Of a stretch of DNA of 12,364 bases, positions 1 through 6,516 are shown in pieces; positions within the stretch are counted from its first letter, which is position 1, and each line of letters begins with the position of its first letter. Source of the stretch: an uncultured Clostridium sp. Lineage in GTDB: Bacteria; Bacillota; Clostridia; Peptostreptococcales; Peptostreptococcaceae. The stretch spans positions 1-12,364 of the forward strand of contig UQCY01000049.1 in NCBI GenBank assembly GCA_900539645.1, in the 5' to 3' direction. Both the position numbers and the translations under genes were made by a program. The notes beneath the pieces are model-generated. The model saw only the letters and a list, made by a program, of their open reading frames with translations, was not told the origin of the DNA and did no database searches.

Positions 1-55
1 AACACCCTTCGAGATATTTTATGATAAACTGTTGCACTTAGCTTGACAATTCGCC
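1..55. repeat. 55-bp terminal inverted repeat, left copy (probable IS end)
   Basis: These 55 bases are the exact reverse complement of 12310-12364; the match stops at base 56. Read outward, the core includes TTGTCAAGCTAAGTGCAACA, which from memory resembles IS30-family ends, though no transposase is present to confirm this. The repeat supplies the last 11 codons of the truncated gene at 19-603, so it interrupts that gene. The match ending exactly at both window ends suggests a contig broken in a multicopy repeat. Confidence 0.8.
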
Positions 56-603
56 AATTTAAAATAAGAGTTGTAATTCAAATAATCCAGCGCCTTTTGT
101 AAGGATAAATCGTTTTTAGCTCCCATTTCTTCAAATTTTTGAGCTCTTATTTTATCCCACACTGAAGCCTGCATACTTGGATATTCATTTAATTGTTTTG
201 TATAACTCCCTACTCTTATATAATCAATTTTCTTAAATGTAACTGTATAATGAGTTGCTTTATATATTATTAATACAACAACTTTTTTCCCATCAATTTC
301 TACAGTATGAAATTCAAAATTAGCATTTTTAGATAACATAGTTCTAAGCCAAGATTCTATTTCTTGATTTCCTATTTTAAGACTATATTGATCATAATCT
401 GTTCCCACAATTTCATGTGTTTTATCATCTACTCCCCAAATCATATATGCACAATCTTTTTCCTCATATGCTGCTCCATTAGCTAAAGCACTAATATCTT
501 TTCCTATCATATCTTGATTATAATTACTATGTTTAAATTCAATACAACTATTTTCACTTTCAACTTTACATAATTCTTTTACCAATACTGATAAATTTTC
601 CAT
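19..603 (-). CDS. AlbA_2 (Schlafen-like) domain protein, C-terminally truncated
   Basis: The 194-residue product carries the N-terminal AlbA_2 putative nucleic-acid-binding domain: IEFKHSN near residues 21-27, ISALANGAA at 37-45 and WGVDD at 56-60. Proteins of this type are usually 400 residues or more, with C-terminal winged-helix segments. Here the family-like sequence ends at Leu183, and the last 11 residues (ANCQAKCNSLS) are encoded by the terminal repeat, so the gene is a 5' fragment disrupted by an insertion. The start is the ATG at 603, preceded by the SD-like GAAGGTG. It is monocistronic with its own promoter. Relatives are described as regulators or anti-phage proteins, but no specific function can be assigned and the fragment may be inactive. 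Confidence 0.8.
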   Translation of the reverse strand: MENLSVLVKELCKVESENSCIEFKHSNYNQDMIGKDISALANGAAYEEKDCAYMIWGVDDKTHEIVGTDYDQYSLKIGNQEIESWLRTMLSKNANFEFHTVEIDGKKVVVLIIYKATHYTVTFKKIDYIRVGSYTKQLNEYPSMQASVWDKIRAQKFEEMGAKNDLSLQKALDYLNYNSYFKLANCQAKCNSLS

Positions 604-655
604 TAAAACACCTTCATTTCTATTCTATTTAATTAAAATATTCTCTTATATTTTT

Positions 656-685
656 AGTATACATTTTAATCAGAGTACTCGTCAA
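656..685 (-). promoter_or_regulatory. sigma-A type promoter of the AlbA_2 gene
   Basis: On the minus strand, TTGACG (680-685) is followed after 18 bases by TATACT (656-661). TG lies directly upstream of the -10. It is 53 bases upstream of the start codon and well placed for the truncated gene. Confidence 0.65.
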
Positions 686-693
686 ATACTCTG
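671..693. promoter_or_regulatory. palindromic operator candidate over the -35 box
   Basis: This is a perfect inverted repeat, CAGAGTA-9 bases-TACTCTG (671-677 and 687-693), that fully covers the -35 hexamer. The geometry suits a dimeric repressor. The regulator is not identified; it could be the AlbA_2 protein itself or a factor encoded elsewhere. Confidence 0.5.
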
Positions 694-718
694 TCTTTTC
701 CTATAAATTTTCAAATAA

Positions 719-754
719 AAAAGATATACCAGATAAAAATCTAATATATCTTTT
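719..754 (-). terminator. terminator of the MarR-MATE operon
   Basis: The stem AAAAGATATA/TATATCTTTT (719-728 and 745-754) has an inner AGAT/ATCT step around an AAAA loop. On the minus strand it is followed by a T-rich run just after the MATE stop codon. It is AT-rich and therefore not strong. Confidence 0.6.
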
Positions 755-767
755 AATAAATTTCTCT

Positions 768-2105
768 TTACATATTTTCATTCATCAAAGCTTTATGCTC
801 CCTATAAATCCTAACCATATACACAATTGCGACCAACATAGTCACAAATTCAGCCATAAATATCGCCCACCAGATACTATTTCCACCAAAGAATATAGGG
901 AAAATTATAAGGAAAGCTCCATTTAAAATCACCCCTCTAAGAAGTGAAACAACAGTCGCCTTCTTAGCATGAACAATAGACTGTAGATAAAACACGCAGT
1001 ACACACAAACCGCCTGTGGAATATATGAAAGTGAGAACACCCTCATAATATACGGTGTAACTTCCTTAACCTCAGGAGTCATCTGCATAAATAATCCTGT
1101 CACTCCTACTGGGAAAATTATACTTATTGCAGCAAACACAATTCCATACATAAGTGCATTTTTCATACCCAATCTTTCTACTGCCCAACAACGATCAATT
1201 CTTCCTGCACCATAGTTTTCAGATGCAATTGGCTGAATTGCCTGTCCAATTCCTGAAAAAATACTTGTAAATAGAGATGAAACTGTACCTAAGACACCGT
1301 AAACTGCAAGAGCTGCACCACCAAGGTAGTTCATTATCTGGTTATTAGCTATAAAAGAAACTGCTATTACAGCAAGGGCACTCACTCCTGAACTAAATCC
1401 AGTAACCATAATCTTTTTAAATCCTTTAAACCAATGATGTGGTCTTGCCAATTTTAGAGTAGTTTTTTTCATAAGTACATATCCTAAAATCATAATTGCC
1501 TGTACTGCAGAACCAAGAGCTGTTGCAATCGCTGCACCTCTCATTCCCATATTCATAGGGAATACAAAAATCCAGTCTCCTATTATATTTACAACTCCAC
1601 CTGTCAAAATAGCTGTCATTACAAACTTTGGAGATCCATCAGTACGCACAAATGCTCCTAAAAATGAAGTGATAACAAAAGATGGTATAAATGCAAAAAT
1701 CCATTCTCCATAATCTCTGGCAAATGGCATAATTACATCGTCTGCACCACAAAGTCTGTAAAACTCATCCTGATACATCATTCCAGGTATCCACACAATT
1801 AATGTAATGATTGTAACTAATACAATAGAAGCTGTAAAATATGCATCTCCTTTTTCCTTATTTCCTTCTCCACGAGCATGAGCCATAAGTACAGATCCAC
1901 CTATTCCGCAAAGAAGTGCAATAAATAAGGCAATTGAAAATATAGGCAATACTATCGCACAAGCTGCAGTACCATCTGGCCCTGCTCCATGGCCAATAGC
2001 TATAGTGTCTACAAGACTGTAAATTGCTATAGCTAAAGAGCTACTTATCGCAGGTATCAAAAATTTGTAGAATAGCTTTTTAATATCGTCTTTGATTAAG
2101 TTCAT
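768..2105 (-). CDS. MATE-family multidrug/Na+ antiporter
   Basis: A 445-residue polytopic inner-membrane protein with about 12 hydrophobic helices arranged as two MatE repeats (roughly residues 15-175 and 235-400). The N-terminal segment LIPAISSSLAIAIYSLVDTI and the internal repeat SALAVIAVSFIANNQIMNYL are typical of the DinF/MepA branch. The family exports cationic drugs or metabolites using Na+ or H+ gradients. Length is normal for the family and no defect is visible. The start has the SD GAGGGGAG a few bases upstream. It lies 56 bp downstream of a MarR regulator on the same strand, the usual arrangement for an effector-induced efflux pump. The substrate cannot be predicted. Confidence 0.92.
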   Translation of the reverse strand: MNLIKDDIKKLFYKFLIPAISSSLAIAIYSLVDTIAIGHGAGPDGTAACAIVLPIFSIALFIALLCGIGGSVLMAHARGEGNKEKGDAYFTASIVLVTIITLIVWIPGMMYQDEFYRLCGADDVIMPFARDYGEWIFAFIPSFVITSFLGAFVRTDGSPKFVMTAILTGGVVNIIGDWIFVFPMNMGMRGAAIATALGSAVQAIMILGYVLMKKTTLKLARPHHWFKGFKKIMVTGFSSGVSALAVIAVSFIANNQIMNYLGGAALAVYGVLGTVSSLFTSIFSGIGQAIQPIASENYGAGRIDRCWAVERLGMKNALMYGIVFAAISIIFPVGVTGLFMQMTPEVKEVTPYIMRVFSLSYIPQAVCVYCVFYLQSIVHAKKATVVSLLRGVILNGAFLIIFPIFFGGNSIWWAIFMAEFVTMLVAIVYMVRIYREHKALMNENM

Positions 2106-2161
2106 ATTTTTCTCCCCTCTTAAATTATATTCTCCCTTTTTAAATCTATTTATTTTTTTAT

Positions 2162-2623
2162 CTATTTATCAGTTTTATCTGCTTCCTCTTTTTCAAACTC
2201 CTCATCAAAAGCTTCTTTTAAGCTCTCTCCAAAAAACTCAAGTCCCTTTATAAATTCATCTGAGTATTTATCTAAAGTTCTTTTAAGAGCTTTTTCCTCT
2301 GCTCTATATATAAATCCCATAAATTCTTTAGCATATTCACGCCCTGATTCTGTCAAGATTATATATTTTTCTCTTCTTTTATCTGGAATTGGTGTAAGTG
2401 TCAATAGTCCTTCTTTCTCCCATTTTTTTACTATCGTATTTACAGTTGTTTTTGGAACTAGCCATTCCTGAGAAATCTCCCTTTGTGAATGTGGCTTTCC
2501 ATCGTCCAACGCATACATAACACATAGCTCAGAATATGCTAATTTTTTCTTACCTTCATTCATATAATATATTTCATCTATTTTGTACAAAGCAAGCATC
2601 AATCTTCTCGCAATTTCTCTCAT
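2162..2623 (-). CDS. MarR-family transcriptional regulator
   Basis: A 153-residue winged helix-turn-helix protein. The recognition region is around residues 50-75 (SQREISQEWLVPKTTVNTIV), followed by a wing with the basic DKRREKYIILTESG (about 81-94), the MarR hallmark, and a C-terminal dimerisation helix. The end is acidic (FDEEFEKEEADKTDK). The ATG at 2623 has the SD GGAGAG. It is the first gene of an operon with the MATE transporter. The promoter contains two palindromes likely bound by this protein, so autorepression relieved by a small ligand is the natural model (inference). Confidence 0.9.
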   Translation of the reverse strand: MREIARRLMLALYKIDEIYYMNEGKKKLAYSELCVMYALDDGKPHSQREISQEWLVPKTTVNTIVKKWEKEGLLTLTPIPDKRREKYIILTESGREYAKEFMGFIYRAEEKALKRTLDKYSDEFIKGLEFFGESLKEAFDEEFEKEEADKTDK

Positions 2624-2641
2624 AATTTCACTCTCCTTTCT

Positions 2642-2661
2642 AAAGTCCGTAATCGTACTTT
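2642..2661. promoter_or_regulatory. MarR operator candidate, downstream site
   Basis: An imperfect palindrome, AAAGTCCG-taat-CGTACTTT (7 of 8 arm positions paired). It lies between the -10 box and the MarR start codon, where a bound dimer would block initiation or early elongation. It shares the CGTACTTT arm with the site at 2671-2686. Confidence 0.65.
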
Positions 2662-2665
2662 AAAC

Positions 2666-2694
2666 ATTATAGTACGTTTCCGTACTTTAATCAA
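2666..2694 (-). promoter_or_regulatory. promoter of the MarR-MATE operon
   Basis: On the minus strand, TTGATT (2689-2694) is followed by a 17-base spacer and a consensus TATAAT (2666-2671), about 43 bases upstream of the MarR ATG. Confidence 0.75.
2671..2686. promoter_or_regulatory. MarR operator candidate, within the promoter spacer
   Basis: The perfect inverted repeat AGTACG-tttc-CGTACT fills the spacer between the -35 and -10 elements. The two operator centres are about 27 bp apart. The placement predicts direct repression. Confidence 0.7.
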
Positions 2695-2744
2695 TCTTAT
2701 TTTTACTATTTTGTATTTAAAATTATCTACTTTCAAAAACAAAA

Positions 2745-2772
2745 AAAAGACCTCGAATTAACGAGATCTTTT
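2745..2772. terminator. bidirectional terminator after the P1 peptidase gene
   Basis: AAAAGACCTCG (2745-2755), a 6-base loop and CGAGATCTTTT (2762-2772) form an 11-bp stem with one mismatch. A-rich DNA on the left gives a T run for minus-strand transcripts ending after the peptidase stop at 2791. Confidence 0.75.
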
Positions 2773-2790
2773 AGGTATATTTCATTTATT

Positions 2791-3765
2791 TTATAGACAA
2801 TTTTTTAGATATTCTTCGTCGTCTATTTTAGCGCTTTCAACAGCTTTCTTTATAGCTTTTTCCATAACCTTAGCTGCTAAACTACCGACAACATTTACAT
2901 CACTTACAACTTCTCCAATACTACAAGCATAGATACTATCTCCATCTGCCATAGTTCCCACTGGATTTATACATCTAGCATAAGCATTTCTAGTCATTGA
3001 AGCTATTTTATTAAGCTTAGCCTTGTCAAATTTTGCATTACATACAACACAACCTATTGTAGTATTTGTCTTATCTAAATTTGGAGGTGTAGTAACCATT
3101 CTAACAAGTACTTCCTCTGAATCTAAAAATACCTTTCTTTCAGGATCCATAAGTCCTGCAATTTTTTGTGCATTTGATGAGTCAAATATATCTCCAACTG
3201 CATTCACCGCCACTATTGCTGCTATTTTTAATTCTCCAACCTGAATTGCATGTATTCCAAGTCCTGCTTTTGTAGCTTGTTTTAGTCCTAGTACTTTTCC
3301 AACAGTAGCCCCAGTTCCTGCACCAATATTTCCCATAGAATCATCACATTCTTCTAATGCTTTCATGCAAGCTTCGTATCCCATAGCTGAGTCAGGTCTA
3401 ATATCTGCACGACCATATGCTAAATCATATATACAAGATTGACAAACAAGAGGAACTTTTGCAAATCCTGTTTCATATCCTATTCCATGTTCTTCAAGGC
3501 AACGCATTACACCATCTGATGCAGCAAGTCCAAATGCACTTCCACCTGATAATACTACAGCATTTAATGGATTGTCTGCAGTCATACTACTTGTTAAAGG
3601 AGTTTCTCTTGAAGCAGGTCCTCCTCCACTTATATCGCAACCTGCCTGTGCTCCATTTTCAAAATATATTACACTTACACCAGTTTTTGCTTCATCATTT
3701 TGAGCATGTCCTATTGACACGCCTTCCATATCTTTGATTGAAATTTCTTTTATTAGACTTTCCAT
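2791..3765 (-). CDS. P1-family (DmpA-like, S58) peptidase/amidase
   Basis: A 324-residue N-terminal-nucleophile hydrolase. Visible signatures are DMEGVSIGHA (12-20), the glycine-rich CDISGGGPASRET (43-55), VLSGGSAFGLAASDGV (71-86), GAGTGATVGK (148-157) and NTTIG (234-238). The family is made as a precursor that cuts itself to expose a nucleophile. By alignment to the DmpA Gly-Ser site from memory, the scissile position here would be Asn234-Thr235, so Thr would replace Ser (inference). Members act on D- or beta-amino acyl peptides. There is no signal peptide, so it should be cytoplasmic. The SD GAGGAG lies 7 bases upstream of the ATG at 3765. It is 70 bp after the flavin reductase gene on the same strand and possibly co-transcribed. 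Confidence 0.88.
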   Translation of the reverse strand: MESLIKEISIKDMEGVSIGHAQNDEAKTGVSVIYFENGAQAGCDISGGGPASRETPLTSSMTADNPLNAVVLSGGSAFGLAASDGVMRCLEEHGIGYETGFAKVPLVCQSCIYDLAYGRADIRPDSAMGYEACMKALEECDDSMGNIGAGTGATVGKVLGLKQATKAGLGIHAIQVGELKIAAIVAVNAVGDIFDSSNAQKIAGLMDPERKVFLDSEEVLVRMVTTPPNLDKTNTTIGCVVCNAKFDKAKLNKIASMTRNAYARCINPVGTMADGDSIYACSIGEVVSDVNVVGSLAAKVMEKAIKKAVESAKIDDEEYLKNCL

Positions 3766-3835
3766 CCTTCCAACTCCTCTTTATTAGTTTTACCTTTATA
3801 GTATTTTTATCTAGTATTTTAATTTATATAATTTA

Positions 3836-4390
3836 CTATTCTTCGTCTAAAAATTTTAAGAATTCTTCTGACTGTTTATTCAATTCTTCTTTCTTATCAT
3901 CAGAAAGAGTTAGTTCATTATTTGCCCAAGCTTCCGGATTTATTGTAACTCCTACCTGAGTTTCCATTACCTTCATTCCCATGATTTCTAATAAATCTTT
4001 TAACTTTCCTCTACTTCCAGCAGCCGCACTCTTTCCCGCAACCCCACTTATAGCAACTTTCTTGTCTGTAACCGATGAACCATTTGCATAGTCATTTGGT
4101 TTATGTGGTCTTGAAAGCCAGTCTAGTAGATTTTTTAAAACTCCAGGATAACTAGAATTGTACTCTGGTGTAAATATCCATAGTCCATCTGCACCTTCAA
4201 CTTCTGAACGAACACGAAGAATTTCCTCTGGTGTTGGGAATTCTATATCCTGATTCATAAACGGAATATCTCCATATGAAAGGAATGATACCTCTGCTTT
4301 TCCTTTGAGTTCTTCTGCTATAATATTAGCCCGCTGTCTATTAAAAGACTCTTTTCTCATAGAACCTACAACAAATAATATTTTTTTCAT
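3836..4390 (-). CDS. NAD(P)H-dependent FMN reductase (azoreductase-like)
   Basis: A 184-residue flavodoxin-fold oxidoreductase starting at the ATG at 4390. An in-frame ATG lies upstream at 4414, but the SD GGAGG falls between the two, which decides for the internal start. The FMN-phosphate loop GSMRKESFN is at residues 9-17, and the flavin ring-binding PEYNSSYPGVLKNLLDW is at 75-91. The family reduces FMN, quinones, azo dyes or metals with NAD(P)H in the cytoplasm. It is divergent from the deoR gene and upstream of the P1 peptidase. A consensus TATAAT on the minus strand about 45 bases upstream may be its -10, with no clear -35. The physiological substrate is unknown. Confidence 0.88.
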   Translation of the reverse strand: MKKILFVVGSMRKESFNRQRANIIAEELKGKAEVSFLSYGDIPFMNQDIEFPTPEEILRVRSEVEGADGLWIFTPEYNSSYPGVLKNLLDWLSRPHKPNDYANGSSVTDKKVAISGVAGKSAAAGSRGKLKDLLEIMGMKVMETQVGVTINPEAWANNELTLSDDKKEELNKQSEEFLKFLDEE

Positions 4391-4529
4391 GATAAAACCT
4401 CCATTTCCTTGCAAATAAAATTTTTTGTATTATACACTAGGAATTAATGTAGCTTTTCCATTACTTTAATTATAATACAAAGGAAATAAAAAACAATCTT
4501 TTACGTTTATCTCTTATTTTTTTATCATT

Positions 4530-4571
4530 TGAAACTTTTTTGTATTGCTAATGAAACTTATCTATGATAAT
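4530..4571 (+). promoter_or_regulatory. deoR promoter with two TGAAACTT half-sites
   Basis: TTGTAT (4540-4545), a 17-base spacer and TATGAT (4563-4568) precede the regulator gene. Direct copies of TGAAACTT lie at 4530-4537, just upstream of the -35, and 4552-4559, in the spacer. They are 22 bp apart, about two helical turns. The same octamer forms a palindrome before the glycyl radical enzyme gene, so autoregulation by the DeoR protein is likely. Confidence 0.6.
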
Positions 4572-4590
4572 CTAAAAAAGAGGTGAAATT

Positions 4591-5343
4591 ATGAATAAAA
4601 GACAATCGCAAATATTAGATTTGCTTACACAGAATAAAAAACTAAAAGTAACTGAGCTTTCTGATGTTTTAAATGTTTCTCAAGTAACTATTCGTAAAGA
4701 TTTATCTGCTCTTGAAGAAAGCGGAATAATAGTTAGAGAACATGGATATGCAAAATTAAACGAAAGCGATGATATTAATAATAGATTGGCATACCATTAC
4801 GATATTAAACAAAAAATAGCAGAAAAAGCTGTAGAAAGTATAGAAGACGGAGAAACAGTTATGATTGAGTCTGGATCTTGCTGTGCTCTAGTTGCGTTAG
4901 AGATTGCTAAAACAAAAAAAGACGTAACTCTTATAACAAATTCCGCTTTTATCGCTGACTATATTAGAAAAACAGGAAATGTTAGAATTATATTATTAGG
5001 CGGTGAGTATCAGGAAGAGTCTCAGGTTATGGTTGGACCAATCACTAGAAAATGTGCTGAGGGATTTTTTGTAGATAAGCTATTTGTAGGAACTGACGGT
5101 TTTACAAGGGAAACAGGATTTACAGGAAATGATTACATGAGAAGTGAGGCTGTAAAAGATATGGCTAAACAGGCTAGTAATGTAATAGTTGTTACTGATT
5201 CTGTAAAATTTCAGCAAAAAGGTGTTGTAAGTCTACTTGATACTAAAAAAGTATCTTATGTATATACAGACTCAAACATTCCAGAAGACGCTGAAGAATA
5301 TTTAGTTGAAAATAATATAAAAGTAATAAAAACAGAAAATTAA
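4591..5343 (+). CDS. DeoR-family sugar-phosphate-responsive repressor
   Basis: A 250-residue protein of normal family length. The N-terminal DeoR helix-turn-helix covers about residues 3-58 (NKRQSQILDLL, then VTELSDVLNVSQVTIRKDLS and LEESGIIVREHG). The C-terminal sensor domain, about 75-235, belongs to the phosphosugar-isomerase-like fold, with ESGSCCALVA, TLITNS and VDKLFVGTDGF. Members usually sense a phosphorylated sugar intermediate. The SD GAGGTG precedes the ATG. It is convergent with the activase gene and next to the radical enzyme operon, which suggests that it controls this operon in response to a pathway phosphosugar (inference supported by shared half-sites). Confidence 0.9.
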   Translation: MNKRQSQILDLLTQNKKLKVTELSDVLNVSQVTIRKDLSALEESGIIVREHGYAKLNESDDINNRLAYHYDIKQKIAEKAVESIEDGETVMIESGSCCALVALEIAKTKKDVTLITNSAFIADYIRKTGNVRIILLGGEYQEESQVMVGPITRKCAEGFFVDKLFVGTDGFTRETGFTGNDYMRSEAVKDMAKQASNVIVVTDSVKFQQKGVVSLLDTKKVSYVYTDSNIPEDAEEYLVENNIKVIKTEN

Positions 5344-5344
5344 A

Positions 5345-5372
5345 AGGACAAGAGTGTAACCGCTCTTGTCCT
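5345..5372. terminator. bidirectional terminator between deoR and the activase gene
   Basis: A perfect 10-bp stem, AGGACAAGAG/CTCTTGTCCT (5345-5354 and 5363-5372), has an 8-base loop. It is flanked by T-rich sequence on the plus side and AAAA on the other, so it serves both convergent genes. Confidence 0.88.
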
Positions 5373-5393
5373 AATTTTATTTACTATTACTTT

Positions 5394-6290
5394 TTAGAAA
5401 AAGCAATTTAGTCCTTTGTCTAAGAATATTTTCTTATATTCTTCTAGGTCTTCTGGATAAAGGGCTTTTTTGTTTTTATATTTGTAATTTCTGTTTAGTA
5501 GTTCGTATTTTTTTTCGCCAAACTGGTGGAATGGAAGTAGCTGCACTTTTTTAGCTCCGACCTCTACTAATAATTCAGCAAGTCCTTCTGCATCCTCTAA
5601 TGAGTCGTTAAAATCTGGGATAACTGGAATTCTAGGAAGTACTTCTATTCCATTATCTATCGCCCATTTTAAGTTTTCCACTATTAAATCATTGTACACC
5701 TTTGTTCCGTTGTAGTGTTTTTCTCTGTCGTAGTGCTTAACATCAAATAGAAGCAAGTCTAACTCTCTAGCCAATTCTTCAAAAGTTTCCTTCTTTACAT
5801 ATCCTGTAGTTTCAATTGCAACATGTACTGAGTTTTTCTTTAATTCTGATATAAGTTTCTTTAAAAACTCAGGCTGGCTCATACCTTCTCCACCAGAGAT
5901 TGTAACTCCTCCGCCAGATTCTTCATAGAAATCTATATCCTGCATACATATATCTACAATTTCCTCTATTGTCTGGTAATCACCTTCATAAGATAATGCT
6001 CTATTAGGACATGAATTTACACAAGTTAAACATCCCACACACTTATCTTCATTTATAATTATCTTGTTATCTTCATAAGTTATAGCTCCATTTGGACATG
6101 CTGCCACACAAGATAAGCAATAAGAGCACTTACTCTGATCGTGTAAAATCTGAACATTTTTTATCTGAGATTCTGGGTTTGAGCACCACTCGCATCTAAG
6201 TGGACATCCTTTAAAGAATACTGTAGTTCTTATCCCTGGCCCATCGTGTATACTAAACTTCTGAATATTAAACGTAATTCCCTTTTCCAA
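5394..6290 (-). CDS. glycyl radical enzyme activase (radical SAM, PflC/YbiY type)
   Basis: A 298-residue iron-sulfur protein that uses S-adenosylmethionine to place the glycyl radical on its partner enzyme. The radical SAM CxxxCxxC is at Cys29, Cys33 and Cys36 (CPLRCEWC). An inserted ferredoxin domain holds two CxxCxxCxxxC sets, Cys55/58/61/65 and Cys84/87/90/94, as in activases of the non-PflA branch. GGGVTISGGE (about 126-135) is the typical activase motif. The start codon is TTG at 6290, chosen because AAGGAGATGAT lies just upstream and because the FNIQKFSIHDGPGIRTT start is standard. It is divergent from its presumed substrate enzyme. An AAAGTTT half-site at 6328-6334 suggests shared control. 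Confidence 0.93.
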   Translation of the reverse strand: MEKGITFNIQKFSIHDGPGIRTTVFFKGCPLRCEWCSNPESQIKNVQILHDQSKCSYCLSCVAACPNGAITYEDNKIIINEDKCVGCLTCVNSCPNRALSYEGDYQTIEEIVDICMQDIDFYEESGGGVTISGGEGMSQPEFLKKLISELKKNSVHVAIETTGYVKKETFEELARELDLLLFDVKHYDREKHYNGTKVYNDLIVENLKWAIDNGIEVLPRIPVIPDFNDSLEDAEGLAELLVEVGAKKVQLLPFHQFGEKKYELLNRNYKYKNKKALYPEDLEEYKKIFLDKGLNCFF

Positions 6291-6386
6291 AAAATCATCT
6301 CCTTATATATTAATTTATATTATTTCCAAAGTTTATCTTTTATTACATTTAAAATAATATCATTTACTCTCTTAAAAGTAAATATC

Positions 6387-6406
6387 AAAGTTTCATTTGA
6401 AACTTT
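6387..6406. promoter_or_regulatory. palindromic DeoR operator candidate, GRE promoter
   Basis: The near-perfect palindrome AAAGTTTCATTTGAAACTTT is made of two inverted copies of the TGAAACTT half-site also found twice before deoR. It lies about 48 bases upstream of the -10 box of the glycyl radical enzyme gene, in the region shared with the divergent activase. Confidence 0.7.
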
Positions 6407-6407
6407 T

Positions 6408-6428
6408 AAAACTTTTATTTGAAGTTTT
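6408..6428. promoter_or_regulatory. second inverted repeat, related operator candidate
   Basis: AAAACTT-7 bases-AAGTTTT, directly after the first palindrome. The half-sites are degenerate relatives of TGAAACTT with a different spacing and orientation. It could be a secondary site or simply AT-rich symmetry. Confidence 0.4.
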
Positions 6429-6450
6429 TATTTATCTTTTTTGCAAGATA

Positions 6451-6459
6451 TGGTATACT
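6451..6459 (+). promoter_or_regulatory. extended -10 promoter of the GRE gene
   Basis: TGGTATACT is an extended -10 element (TGn-TATACT). No good -35 is seen; TTTATC lies at the 17-base position. The gap between the activase and GRE genes (6291-6516) otherwise holds only the operator candidates. Confidence 0.6.
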
Positions 6460-6516
6460 TTGATTGTAGAATGAAATACTAAATAGTTACGGATGAAACT
6501 AAAAGGAGGATATTTT

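Noticed and set aside
3023..3959. Three plus-strand open frames (3023-3244, 3417-3737, 3738-3959)
   Set aside because: They are antisense to the P1 peptidase and FMN reductase genes, have low-complexity Leu/His/Phe-rich translations and lack SDs.
6441..6459. TTGCAA before the GRE start as part of a sigma-54 promoter
   Set aside because: No GG/GC pair at sigma-54 spacing; the extended -10 TGGTATACT explains the site better.
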